This document shows positions 8,665 to 21,322 of a stretch of 64,000 bases of DNA, one piece after another. The notes beneath the pieces are model-generated. The model was not told where the DNA came from. It did no database searches and saw only the letters and a list, made by a program, of their open reading frames with translations. Position 1 is the stretch's first letter. Every line of letters starts with the position of its first letter. The DNA comes from CAYVQE01 sp964454005 (GTDB lineage Bacteria; Myxococcota; B64-G9): assembly GCA_964454005.1 (NCBI GenBank), contig CAYVQE010000014.1, positions 9,575-73,574 of the forward strand, given 5' to 3'. The position numbers and the translations under genes are program-made.

Positions 8665-8780
8665 AGTTCCCAGGCACCCCGGGTTCCAGCAACCGGGTCC
8701 AAACGAATCCCCAAACGAACCCCCTGGCACCCCGGGGGGAAACGGAAACGAATCCCCTGGCACCCCGGGGGGGAATGTGG
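8665..8780. repeat. Second low-complexity repeat patch
   Basis: Two near-identical copies of a unit containing ACGAATCCCCTGGCACCCC, followed by runs of G, plus a related CACCCCGGGTTCC copy. It lies immediately upstream of the helicase gene. Together with 6771-7112 it brackets the transposase gene. Confidence 0.75.
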
Positions 8781-8795
8781 TCGACTCCGGGGGCG

Positions 8796-11288
<2,493 letters not shown>

Positions 11289-11345
11289 GCGCCGGGCGCC
11301 CCCCCATCGCGGCTCCGCATCCAAAAACGCGGCAGACTCTGCGGC

Positions 11346-14300
11346 TCAACCCTCCAGCCGACCGGCCTGCAGGCCGGCGTCGAGCCCGGCGCACAGCCCG
11401 CGGGCCTCTTCGAGCAACGCGGATTCCGGTCCGGCTGGGGGCTCCGGCCCGGCCAGGGCGAGCAACACCCGCTGCTGCACCGCGGCCGCGTCCAGCCGGG
11501 GGCGCAAATCGATGAAACCGCGCTCGATCAGCCAGCCCCGCAGATCCTCGCGCTTTTGGTCGCGAAAGCGTTCGACGGCTCCTGCCGCCAGCTGCTCGAT
11601 CAGAGCTGCGGCGTCGCCGCCCAGCTCTGCGGCCAACGCGGCGGTGCGGTCGATGAACACCGCGCTGACCGAATCCGAGGCCTCCAAGTCGATGCGATCC
11701 ACCGGCCGACCGCGGCCGCAGCGCCAGGCTTCCAGCCAGGCCCGAGCCCCGGCCAGCCGCCGCCGCAGCTGGTGCCGCTCAGCGTTGTTTAGCAGCAGGG
11801 GCGCGGCATCTCCCGCCAGCAGGCTCTCGGCCGAGCCCAGACGCTCGACACCGGTTTGCAGCAAGCGGTACAGCAAGTCCAGATCATCGCGCAGCAGGTG
11901 GAAGGCGTGGATGGACTCGGGGGCCGCCCAGGGATCGATGGGGTCGACGCCCAGCGCCAGCGCGTACTGCTCGGCCGTGTGGTTCGCCGGCGCCGGCGCC
12001 GGCGGCTGCACCGCCGGCGGCAGCGCCAGCAGCGCGGCGTCGTCGACGGCCCGGCCCAGCCGGCGCTTTTCCAGCAGATCGATGCGCTGCACCGGCCCGC
12101 CGGCCGCCTCGATCAGGGCCACGTCGGCCGGCTGCGCCGTCAGGTACAGCACCTGCCGCTCCCCCTCGTCGGCCAGGGTGTGCAATGCGTCGACCATGGC
12201 CTGGAAACGCTGCGGATCGGCTGTGGTCAGGGCTTCGTCGAGCACCAGCGGCAGGGCCTCGCGGCCGCGTTCGGCCTCCAACGCGAAAGCCACCCGCACG
12301 GCCAGCAGCAGCTGCACCCGGGTGCCGCTCGACAGCTCGTCCAGCCGCCGCCGGGCGCCGCTGGCCGTCTCGCGCGCACCGAAGCGCGCCGCTGCCTCCG
12401 GCTCGAACAGCAGCTCGTAGCTGTACCGGCAGAAGCGCCGGAACCAGTCGGCCGCCCGCCGCAGCGCCTGCGGCCGGCTGACCTCGACGTGCTCGGCGCG
12501 CACGTCCTCGATCAGCATACGACCCGCCTCGGCAAACAGCGCCTCGTCGAGCCGCTCGGCCAGCGCGTCCGCCGCATCGACCACGGCGGCCCGGGCCCGC
12601 TCCTGCGCTCGGGCGCGGCCAGCCTGCTCGATTGCAACCCGGATGCGCGGGATGCTTTCGTTCAGCTCCTCGAGCCGAGCCGCGCGCTGCTGGCTCACGT
12701 CCAGCTCGGTCCGCAGCGCCGCTTCGTCGCCGGTCTCGACCAGCGCCCGCAGCTGCGGTCGGTCCTCCAGGGCCCGCGAACGTTCGGCCGCGCGCAAGCG
12801 CGCCTGCTGCAGCGCTTCTCGCTGCCCGCGCCAGCCATCCAGCTGCCGGCAGCGGCGGCGCAGCTCGGTCTCGGCCGCGGTCTCATCGGCCGGATCGAGC
12901 CCGACGGCTTCGAGCAGGGCGGCGCTGCGCTCCGCGGCGCGCCGCTCGACCGCCACCGCCCGCCCGATTCGGCGCTCGGCCTCATCGATCCGCCGGCAGG
13001 CTTGATCGCGCTGGCGCAGCCGGGCCGCCAGCCGATCGAGCCGGGCGGCCAACACCTCGGCGCTCGCCGCCACGCCCGCCTCGGCAGCAGCATCGTGCTC
13101 GGTCAGCCAGCCGATCAGTGCATCGCGCTGCTGCTCCACCACGCGCTTCAAGTCGGCAACGGCTCGCTCGTGCTGGGCGAGCGCGGTGCCGGCGCAATCG
13201 TGCTCGGCCGCCAGGTGGACCCAGCGCTGCAGCGATGCGTCCAGCCGTTGCGGGTCGAAGCCCACCTGTTCGGCCAGCTCAGCCAGCGCGGCGCGCTCGG
13301 CCGCCAGCGCCTCGGCGCCATGGTCCCGCCGGCGTTCCAACTCGGCCCGGCGTTCGAGATCGGCCTCAAATCGGCGAATGCGTTGCAGCTCACCATCCAA
13401 GACGGCCAGCCGCTCGGCCACCGCCGGTGGCCGCCAGTCCGTCGGCCCGGCGCAGCCGCTGGCTGCCAACCGCCGGCGGGCATCGGTCCGGTTGCGGCCG
13501 GCGGCGCTGGGACCCAGCAACGCCACAGCGGCCACCGCCAACGGAACCAGCAACAAGCACCAGGCCCAGTGCAGGCCCAGTCCGGCTGCCACCGCAGACG
13601 CGCCCCCCACCGCCAGCGCCAGCGCCCCCGCCCAGCGCCGCCGGCGTCCGTCGTCCCGGCCGGCGGCCAACCAGTCGATCAGGGCGCGGCGGGCCGCGGC
13701 CACCGCCTCGCCGCCGGCGGCGGCGGACGACCCGGGCCCGGGCAGCCCGGCCAGTGCCCGCTCGAGCTGGCGCAGCTCGGCCGCGGCGTCGCGCAGCGCG
13801 CCCAGCCGCTGCTCGACCTGGTGCAGGCTGTCGGGCTCCAGCCTGGGCGGGCGCCCGGCCTCGCCGCCCAGCGCCTGGCGGGCGGCGGCCTGCGCCGCGG
13901 CGGCCGCCTCTCGTTCGACCCGCGCGCGCTCGAACTCACCCTCGAGCCGCTGCAGCCGTTGGGCCAGCCGCCGCCGGTCGTCCAAGGCGGCCTCGTCGAT
14001 CGCGGCCGTGGCCAGACCACTGTCGGCCAGCGCCGCTTCGGCCGCGACCCGCTCCCCCTCTGCCTGCTCGCGCTCGACCGCGCCTTCCGCCCGCTCGGCG
14101 CGCGCCTCGTCCAGCCGCTCCAGCTCGTCGCCGCGCAACCGTTCCATGCCGGTCGGATAAGCGCTCAACCGATCCGCAACCGCCAGCTGCTGGCGCTGGG
14201 CTTCCAGCGCCTCGAGGGCGCGTTCGATGGCCTCGATGTCGCGCTGGGCGGCAGCCGCATCGTCGCGCTCGCGCTGCAACGAGGTCAGCTCGGCCTCCTG

Positions 14301-14834
14301 GCGCTGCAGCTCGCGGTGCTCTCGGCGCACCCGATCCAGCTCGCGCTGTGCCTCGGCCAGCTGCTGCTGCTCGGCGCGGCCGTGGTTCTGTTTCAGCCGC
14401 AAGGGGGGCTGCTCCAGCAAGGCGCCCAAATCGTAACCGCCAGCCAGCTCACGGGCCAGCCGCTCGCCGATCTGCGCCTCGGCGGCCGCGTCGACCGCCA
14501 GCAGGTCTTCAAGCCGCAGCGCGTAGCAATCGAAAAAACGCGCATCGGGCAATGGCGGCGGCTCGACCGGCCGGCCGTCGCGTAACCAGCGCTGCCTGCT
14601 ACCGAAGCGCTGCAGCTGCAGCCGCCCCGCCGCGGTATCGAACTCGGCCTCCAGATCGAGTGCGGCATCGGCCAGCACCGCCGGGTCCAGCAGCGCGTGC
14701 AGCGCCCGAATCAGGCTCGACTTGCCCGAGGCGTTGGGCCCGACCACCACGCTCAGCCCCGGGGCCACCGGCTCGAGCACAAAGCCCGGCGCCACCCCCG
14801 GCAGGCGCCGGATGACCAGCCGGCGCAGCTTCAC
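11346..14834 (-). CDS. YhaN/SbcC-like AAA ATPase with coiled coils
   Basis: About 1162 residues. GTG 14834 overlaps the TGA of the upstream phosphoesterase (GTGA), giving coupled translation. An N-terminal AAA_27/Rad50-type half has Walker A GPNASGKSS. Long Arg/Ala/Glu-rich coiled coils follow, interrupted by a hydrophobic hairpin (about LALAVGGASAVAAGLGL) as is common in YhaN proteins. The second ATPase half has signature LSSGTRVQ and Walker B LPLVLDEAL. An additional C-terminal region of about 240 residues after the ATPase is not typical. With its partner it probably forms an SbcCD-like DNA end-processing complex. Confidence 0.87.
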   Translation of the reverse strand: MKLRRLVIRRLPGVAPGFVLEPVAPGLSVVVGPNASGKSSLIRALHALLDPAVLADAALDLEAEFDTAAGRLQLQRFGSRQRWLRDGRPVEPPPLPDARFFDCYALRLEDLLAVDAAAEAQIGERLARELAGGYDLGALLEQPPLRLKQNHGRAEQQQLAEAQRELDRVRREHRELQRQEAELTSLQRERDDAAAAQRDIEAIERALEALEAQRQQLAVADRLSAYPTGMERLRGDELERLDEARAERAEGAVEREQAEGERVAAEAALADSGLATAAIDEAALDDRRRLAQRLQRLEGEFERARVEREAAAAAQAAARQALGGEAGRPPRLEPDSLHQVEQRLGALRDAAAELRQLERALAGLPGPGSSAAAGGEAVAAARRALIDWLAAGRDDGRRRRWAGALALAVGGASAVAAGLGLHWAWCLLLVPLAVAAVALLGPSAAGRNRTDARRRLAASGCAGPTDWRPPAVAERLAVLDGELQRIRRFEADLERRAELERRRDHGAEALAAERAALAELAEQVGFDPQRLDASLQRWVHLAAEHDCAGTALAQHERAVADLKRVVEQQRDALIGWLTEHDAAAEAGVAASAEVLAARLDRLAARLRQRDQACRRIDEAERRIGRAVAVERRAAERSAALLEAVGLDPADETAAETELRRRCRQLDGWRGQREALQQARLRAAERSRALEDRPQLRALVETGDEAALRTELDVSQQRAARLEELNESIPRIRVAIEQAGRARAQERARAAVVDAADALAERLDEALFAEAGRMLIEDVRAEHVEVSRPQALRRAADWFRRFCRYSYELLFEPEAAARFGARETASGARRRLDELSSGTRVQLLLAVRVAFALEAERGREALPLVLDEALTTADPQRFQAMVDALHTLADEGERQVLYLTAQPADVALIEAAGGPVQRIDLLEKRRLGRAVDDAALLALPPAVQPPAPAPANHTAEQYALALGVDPIDPWAAPESIHAFHLLRDDLDLLYRLLQTGVERLGSAESLLAGDAAPLLLNNAERHQLRRRLAGARAWLEAWRCGRGRPVDRIDLEASDSVSAVFIDRTAALAAELGGDAAALIEQLAAGAVERFRDQKREDLRGWLIERGFIDLRPRLDAAAVQQRVLLALAGPEPPAGPESALLEEARGLCAGLDAGLQAGRLEG

Positions 14835-16111
14835 GGCCCCGTCTCCCGCTGGGCCAACAGCGCGTCCAGCGCCTGCAGCGCGGCCCGTTCCAGCAGGGCG
14901 GCTGCGGCGGCCTCGTCGGGCGGCGGCCGCGCATCCGGGTCGAGATCGGCGAACGGGGCGCACTCGGAAACGGCCGCCAGCCGCTGCTGCGCCCGGCGGA
15001 CCAGATCCCGGCGCCGGGGCCCATCCTCGCCGCTCAGCAGCAGCAGCCGGCGCGCCAGCAGACCGGCCGGATCGTCACCGCGGGCCAGCCGCTCCAGATC
15101 GACCGCCGGCGCCACCTCGACGCACCAGTCGTGGATGAAGTAGAGACGGCCATCACGCTCCTGGGCCGCCCGGCGCGGATCACCGGCTGCCAGGCTGCGC
15201 TCCAGCTCCCGGCGCAGCGGGCTGCGCCCGACCAACCGCAGCCGGCAGCCGACCGCCAGCGCCTCGCCGGCCAGTTCGGCGTGCAGCGCGTCGATGGCGG
15301 CCACCACCCGGCCGTGGACCGCGTCGGCCTCCACCAGGCCGCCGACGTCGACCTCCAGCGTTTCCCAGCGCAGCGGTGCCAGCGGCAGCTGGGCGATCCG
15401 CGGCTCGCCGGCGGCCGGCAGCTCGATCAGCCACGGCCCATGCGGCCCCGGCTCACCGGCGTCCATGCCTGTCAGCGAACCCAGGTAGCCGATCGGCCGC
15501 GGTCCGGACAGGGCGTCCGGCCGATGCACGTGGCCGAGCAGCCAGGCATCGACCGGGGCGGCCTCCAGTCGGGCGGCGCTCACCGGAGCGTAGCGGCTGG
15601 CGGACTGATCGCGATCGCAGTGCAGCAGCCCGATGGTGGGCAGCGCGCTGCGCTGCGGCAGCGGCATGTCCAGCGGGCTGGTCGACACGGTGCGCTCGGG
15701 GAAGGACCAGCCGATGACCCGCGCCCGAGACCCGTCGGCCGCGGCCATTTCAACCGCGCTCCAGCGGCCGCCGCCGCCCAGCAACTCGATCCCGGCGCCG
15801 GCGGCGGCCAGCCGCGGCAGCACCGCCACGTCGTGGTTGCCGGCCACCGCCAGCACCCGCACCCCGGCGCTGGCCAGGCGTTCGACGCCGCGGCGCAAGT
15901 CGGCGTAGGCCTCGTAGAAGTCATCGTCCTGCTCGACCACATCGCCGGCCAGCAGCAAGGCGTCGACCCGCCGCTCCAGCGCAACCTCGACCAATCGTTC
16001 CCAGGCAGCCGCCGGGCTCAGGGCGCGGCGATCGATGCGCTCGATCAGCTCCGGAGGCAAGCGGGCGGGCTGTCGGCCCAGGTGGATGTCGGCCGCGCAC
16101 AGCAGCTTCAA
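14831..16111 (-). CDS. SbcD/YhaO-like DNA repair metallophosphoesterase
   Basis: 426 residues. Start TTG 16111 has GGAG six bases upstream and gives MKLLCAADIHLG, the expected N-terminus of the family. Calcineurin-like metal motifs are all present: DIH (residue 8), GDVVEQDD (about 56), GNHD (about 92) and GHVH (about 188). The family acts as Mn-dependent nuclease paired with an SbcC/YhaN ATPase, here the overlapping downstream gene. Confidence 0.88.
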   Translation of the reverse strand: MKLLCAADIHLGRQPARLPPELIERIDRRALSPAAAWERLVEVALERRVDALLLAGDVVEQDDDFYEAYADLRRGVERLASAGVRVLAVAGNHDVAVLPRLAAAGAGIELLGGGGRWSAVEMAAADGSRARVIGWSFPERTVSTSPLDMPLPQRSALPTIGLLHCDRDQSASRYAPVSAARLEAAPVDAWLLGHVHRPDALSGPRPIGYLGSLTGMDAGEPGPHGPWLIELPAAGEPRIAQLPLAPLRWETLEVDVGGLVEADAVHGRVVAAIDALHAELAGEALAVGCRLRLVGRSPLRRELERSLAAGDPRRAAQERDGRLYFIHDWCVEVAPAVDLERLARGDDPAGLLARRLLLLSGEDGPRRRDLVRRAQQRLAAVSECAPFADLDPDARPPPDEAAAAALLERAALQALDALLAQRETGP

Positions 16112-16136
16112 GGCGGTCTCCGCAGGCCGGCGGCGC

Positions 16137-16397
16137 TCATTGGCAGATGCGCAGCAAATCCTGGCACTGGGCGCAGGTGCTGGCGCCCAGGCGGCAGCGC
16201 TGGCCCTCGGGGCATTGCGCGTCGCGCTCGCACAGCTGCACGCAGCGCAGCCCGTCGTCGGCGTGGACATACTGGCAGGACTCGCCGGGCTCGCAGTCGG
16301 CCACGTCCTCACAGACGCTGCGCTCATCGCAGCCGGCGGCGGCGGCCAGCACCAGGGACGAGATCGAAACGAGAATTCCGCGTGGCATCATGCGCAT
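16137..16397 (-). CDS. Small cysteine-rich lipoprotein (86 aa)
   Basis: Starts MRMMPRGILV with a hydrophobic segment and lipobox AAAAGC. The mature part has about eleven cysteines (CEDVADCEPGESC, CERDAQCPEGQRC) in the DxxCxxGxxC pattern seen in other lipoproteins here. Any of three nearby in-frame ATGs could start it. It lies 25 bases upstream of the phosphoesterase gene on the same strand, possibly in the same transcript. Function unknown. Confidence 0.75.
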   Translation of the reverse strand: MRMMPRGILVSISSLVLAAAAGCDERSVCEDVADCEPGESCQYVHADDGLRCVQLCERDAQCPEGQRCRLGASTCAQCQDLLRICQ

Positions 16398-16425
16398 GGT
16401 CTCGGCGCGCGGGCGGGCGGCCGCA

Positions 16426-16626
16426 CTAACGCTCCGTCTTGCCGGGCCCGTCCTGCTCGCGCAGCAGCTGCAGCAGGCCGTCCTGCTCGGCGGGTGACAG
16501 GTTGAAGCGCGGCCCGGCCTCGGACAACCAGCGGCCCAACGGCACCTGCGGGTGTTGTTGGCGCTGCTCGGCCACCCAGCGCACCGCCTGGCGCAGCTGT
16601 TCTGATTTTCTCTGAACGGTGCCCAT
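16426..16626 (-). CDS. Short basic hypothetical protein (66 aa)
   Basis: ATG 16626 is preceded by GGAGGTGCG, a strong ribosome binding site. The product is soluble and helical (LRQAVRWVAEQRQQHP, then FNLSPAEQDGLLQLL). It has no signal peptide or cysteine. I do not recognise the family. It is probably real given the start site and a plausible fold. Confidence 0.7.
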   Translation of the reverse strand: MGTVQRKSEQLRQAVRWVAEQRQQHPQVPLGRWLSEAGPRFNLSPAEQDGLLQLLREQDGPGKTER

Positions 16627-16734
16627 CGCACCTCCACGCTCGCCAGCGATCACCAACGGTTGCGCCCGAGACCAGATCCTGCCAGCGAGGCAACCACCCC
16701 GGACGGAGCCTGTCAAGGGGCGGCCAGGCGCTTT

Positions 16735-16764
16735 TTGCACCCGAACCGCAATTTGCCGCATACT
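16735..16764 (+). promoter_or_regulatory. Putative sigma-70-like promoter for Cys-rich lipoprotein
   Basis: -35 TTGCAC and -10 CATACT are separated by 18 bases, about 50 bases before the gene at 16817. Moderate match only. Confidence 0.4.
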
Positions 16765-16816
16765 GGAGATTATAGCAGGCTTTCAGAGGCGGTCCCAGCC
16801 GCAAAAGGAGTGCGTC

Positions 16817-18442
16817 ATGGCTCGATTGTTTCAGATGCATACGGCCCATCTCGCGGCGCTGTTCATGCTGGCCGCCGGCCCACTGGCCTGCTCCAGCGGG
16901 GACGGCTCGCCGGGCGACGGCGGCGCCGATGACGCGAGCGACGGGACGGTCGCCGATGGCGACTGCCTGATCGAGGACGCACCCTGTGAGGACGACGCCG
17001 ATTGCTGTTCGAACCACTGCACCGACGCGGGGGTTTGCGCGCCGACCGGAGGCGACTGCGATCCGGCGGGAACCGCCTGTCTGACCGGAGCCACCTGTTG
17101 CTCCGGCCGCTGCGGTGACGACGGCTCCGGCAACACCGTCTGCCTGGAAGGCCTGGGTGCCTGCAAGGCCCTGGGCGAGCAGTGCGTCGCGGCGGTCGAA
17201 TGCTGCAGCCTGGCGTGCGTGGACGGGCGTTGCTCCGGCGATACCATCTGCGCCTCGCAGGGCGATGCCTGCGCGCAGGACAGCGACTGCTGCTCCAACC
17301 GCTGCAGCGACCGCACCTGCGCCGCCGGGGCCGGCTGCCTCAACGCCGGCGAGCGCTGCACCGAGGACGGCCAATGTTGCTCGATGGCCTGCGCCCCGTT
17401 CGGCGACGAGATGCGCTGCATCACCGGCGGCATCTGCCGCACATCCGAGGAGGTCTGTACGGAGGACGAGCAGTGCTGCAACGCCCAGTGCGACGACGGC
17501 TACTGCGCCAAGATCGAGGGCCAGGGCCCGGTCTCCTGCCGGCTGGTGGGCGAGGCCTGCGAGCAGCCCGAGGACTGCTGCTCCTACGCCTGCTTCGCCG
17601 AGGGCACGGAGTTCAAGTTCTGCCACTTCCTGGGCGGCTGCCGGCCCTACGGCGAGCTATGCAGCCGCGATGCGGACTGCTGCAACGCCGCCGAGCCCTG
17701 CCTCGCGGGTTTCGCGCCGGGCCATTGCCAGCTGTTCGTCGACCGGGAGGTGGGCCGCTGCACAACCGTCCAGGGCCCCAAGCCGGCCGGCGAGGTCTGC
17801 GACCCGCGCTTCGGCGGCACCCACGACTGCTGCGGCGGCGACGAGGTCTGCCGACCCGACGTGCTGGGCATCGAGCGCTGCTTCGGCGCGGGCCATACCG
17901 AGTGTCTGCCCGACGGCGCCGCCTGCGCGCTGTCCGACCAGTGCTGCTCCGGCCTGTGCGCGCCGAACGCCACCGGCGAGCTGGTCTGCGGCACCGGCTG
18001 CAAGGCCGACGGCGAGACCTGCACCGAGGCGGCCGAGTGCTGCTCGGGCAGCTGCAACAGCCGCCAGGTCTGCGGGCCCGAGGATTGCATCGACGACGGC
18101 CAGGCCTGCGCCGCGCACGCCGACTGCTGCTCGGGCTACTGCGATCCCGACGCGGGCAGCTGCGGTCAGCCCGACCAGTGCCTGGAGATCGATCAGCCCT
18201 GCACCAGCGACGCCGAGTGCTGCTCCGGCCACTGCCGCGACGGCGTCTGCGCCCGGGCCTGCCTGGAACTCGGCCGCAGCTGCATCAGCGACACCGACTG
18301 CTGCTCGGGCTACTGCAACCTCGAGACCATGACCTGCGAGGAGGACCCCGCCGCCTGCTCCGGCCCCACCGAGCCCTGCCAGGACGACAGCGACTGCTGC
18401 TCGGGCCTGTTCTGCGACGGCGGCCGCTGCTGGGTGTACTGA
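16817..18442 (+). CDS. Large lipoprotein with ~15 CC-motif repeats
   Basis: 541 residues, ATG 16817 behind AAAGGAG. Lipoprotein signal with GPLAC at the cleavage site, then an Asp/Gly-rich linker. The remainder is about fifteen tandem disulfide-rich modules of the form C-x5-C-x5-D-x-x-CCS-x-x-C, for example DADCCSNHC, DSDCCSNRC and DAECCSGHC, each about 35 residues. The pattern resembles small knottin or Dickkopf-like folds. The protein is expected at the cell surface in oxidised form; no catalytic motif is visible and the role is unknown. Confidence 0.88.
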   Translation: MARLFQMHTAHLAALFMLAAGPLACSSGDGSPGDGGADDASDGTVADGDCLIEDAPCEDDADCCSNHCTDAGVCAPTGGDCDPAGTACLTGATCCSGRCGDDGSGNTVCLEGLGACKALGEQCVAAVECCSLACVDGRCSGDTICASQGDACAQDSDCCSNRCSDRTCAAGAGCLNAGERCTEDGQCCSMACAPFGDEMRCITGGICRTSEEVCTEDEQCCNAQCDDGYCAKIEGQGPVSCRLVGEACEQPEDCCSYACFAEGTEFKFCHFLGGCRPYGELCSRDADCCNAAEPCLAGFAPGHCQLFVDREVGRCTTVQGPKPAGEVCDPRFGGTHDCCGGDEVCRPDVLGIERCFGAGHTECLPDGAACALSDQCCSGLCAPNATGELVCGTGCKADGETCTEAAECCSGSCNSRQVCGPEDCIDDGQACAAHADCCSGYCDPDAGSCGQPDQCLEIDQPCTSDAECCSGHCRDGVCARACLELGRSCISDTDCCSGYCNLETMTCEEDPAACSGPTEPCQDDSDCCSGLFCDGGRCWVY

Positions 18443-18454
18443 CCGGGCCGGGAC

Positions 18455-18483
18455 TTGTACCAGCCAGCCGGTGACGGTAGTCT
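18455..18483 (+). promoter_or_regulatory. Promoter for ASH-domain lipoprotein
   Basis: -35 TTGTAC, 17-base spacer, -10 TAGTCT. The predicted transcription start near 18490 leaves a 27-base leader containing the GGAGG site of the gene at 18517. Confidence 0.6.
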
Positions 18484-18516
18484 TTGGGACCAGAAGCGCG
18501 ATCACCGGAGGCTGGT

Positions 18517-19944
18517 ATGCGACGCGGTTTGAAGATCTTGGTTCTCGGCGCGGGGTTTGTGCTGGCTGTGGGCGCGATGGCCTGCGACTGCGGCGGTTCG
18601 CGGATCGTCGAGACCCTGGCCGAACTCGAGGCCGTGCCCGATCCGGTCGATTTCGGCGAGGTGCCGGTCTCGACGGTGCGCGAGCAGGACGTCACCCTGA
18701 CCAACCGGGGCACCGGTACGGTGCACCTGCGCGGGCTGAGCATCGCGGCCAACCCCGAAGACTTCTCGGTGGTCGAGCCGGAGGACATCGAGTACCCGCA
18801 CGCCATCCCGCCCGGCAGCCAGGTGGTGTTCACCGTGCGCTACCACCCCCAGGCCTACCCCGAAGAGGACGTCGGTCACGTGCTGATCGAGAGTTCCGAC
18901 CGCGACGCGCCGGAGTACGAGCTGGTCTGCTATGGTACCGCGGTCGAGCCGGTGCTGCTGATCGAGCCCAACCCGGTCGACTTCGGCTCCACCCGGGTGA
19001 TGGGCACCAGGCCGGCCACCGTCACCATCCTCCACACCGGCTCTAACGATGCGGCGGTGACCATCTCGCGGCTGGAGGTCAGCGAGCCGGCCGGCGGCGA
19101 CTTCGCCATCCAGACGGCGCCCGACATCCCGCTGGTGATGCAGCCCGGCGATCAGGCCAACGTCAACCTGAGCTACATCCCACAGGCCATCGACGACGGC
19201 GATTCCGGCGTGCTGACCATCGAGTCCGACGCCGAGAGCCAGGAGCAGGTCGACGTGCTGCTCGAGGGCTCGAGCTACGCGCCCCACATCACCGTCGACC
19301 ACCTGGCGCTGAACTTCGGCACGGTGTCGATCGGTGCCGATCCCACCCTGCGCTTCACCATCAGCAACGAGGGCAACGACGACCTGAACATCACCGAGAT
19401 GGTCCTCAGCCAGGTCGGCAGCCAGAAGTTCACCCTGGACCCGCCCAGCATCGACACGCCCATCGCCCCACTGGATTCGGTCACCGTCGACGTGACCTTC
19501 GTGGCCGACGACCGCGGCGACGACGAAGGCGGGGTGCGCATCGATCACGACGATCCGCTCGAGCACCCGGTGTTCATCCAGCTCCGCGGCCGCACCCCGG
19601 CGCCCGACGTCGAGATCATCCCCGACTTCATCACCATCCAGATCTCGGGCGTCTCCCACAGCCAGACGGCCAACATCCGCATCTACAACCTGGGCGACGA
19701 GGATCTGCGGCTGACCGGCATGGAGTTCGACAACCCGGACGGGTCGTTCTCGATCGACGAGCAGCCGACTTACCCGGCCATCGTGCCGCCGGGGGTGGTG
19801 CCGGATGGGCCCGAGGAGACGATCGTGGTGCGCTTCACCAAGGACACGGCCACGGTCGACGACCAGGCCACTCTGACCTTCAGCACCGACGATCCGGACG
19901 AGCCCACGGTGGTGGTCACCGTCAAAGGCACCTACACACCGTAG
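18517..19944 (+). CDS. Choice-of-anchor-D / ASH-repeat lipoprotein
   Basis: 475 residues, ATG 18517 behind CGGAGG. The signal ends AVGAMAC, a lipobox, followed by CDCGGS. The mature part is about four immunoglobulin-like ASH (ASPM-SPD2-Hydin) modules with the recurring DFGEVPVS / NFGTVSIG openings and FTVRYHP / VTFVADD closings. These modules occur in bacterial surface proteins of Myxococcota and are thought to mediate binding or act as spacers. A similar protein is encoded at 31962. Confidence 0.87.
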   Translation: MRRGLKILVLGAGFVLAVGAMACDCGGSRIVETLAELEAVPDPVDFGEVPVSTVREQDVTLTNRGTGTVHLRGLSIAANPEDFSVVEPEDIEYPHAIPPGSQVVFTVRYHPQAYPEEDVGHVLIESSDRDAPEYELVCYGTAVEPVLLIEPNPVDFGSTRVMGTRPATVTILHTGSNDAAVTISRLEVSEPAGGDFAIQTAPDIPLVMQPGDQANVNLSYIPQAIDDGDSGVLTIESDAESQEQVDVLLEGSSYAPHITVDHLALNFGTVSIGADPTLRFTISNEGNDDLNITEMVLSQVGSQKFTLDPPSIDTPIAPLDSVTVDVTFVADDRGDDEGGVRIDHDDPLEHPVFIQLRGRTPAPDVEIIPDFITIQISGVSHSQTANIRIYNLGDEDLRLTGMEFDNPDGSFSIDEQPTYPAIVPPGVVPDGPEETIVVRFTKDTATVDDQATLTFSTDDPDEPTVVVTVKGTYTP

Positions 19945-19956
19945 CGGAAACCACCG

Positions 19957-21207
<1,251 letters not shown>

Positions 21208-21249
21208 CCTCTCCCTCTACAAGCTCTCCAATACGGTTCGACGATGCTC

Positions 21250-21277
21250 ATTTTAGCGCAATCGAGCGCGAAGGCAA
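21250..21277 (-). promoter_or_regulatory. Promoter for clpX
   Basis: On the minus strand: -35 TTGCCT, 16-base spacer, -10 TAAAAT (5 of 6 consensus). The start would be about 21243, leaving a 36-base leader. Confidence 0.55.
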
Positions 21278-21322
21278 GGGGAGTCGGGGATGACCGGAGG
21301 GAAATTCTCTTCCGGGGCGCAC

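Noticed and set aside
11856..14585. A 909-codon open frame on the plus strand
   Set aside because: Shadow of the YhaN-like ATPase; Gln/Arg/Pro-rich with no recognisable fold.
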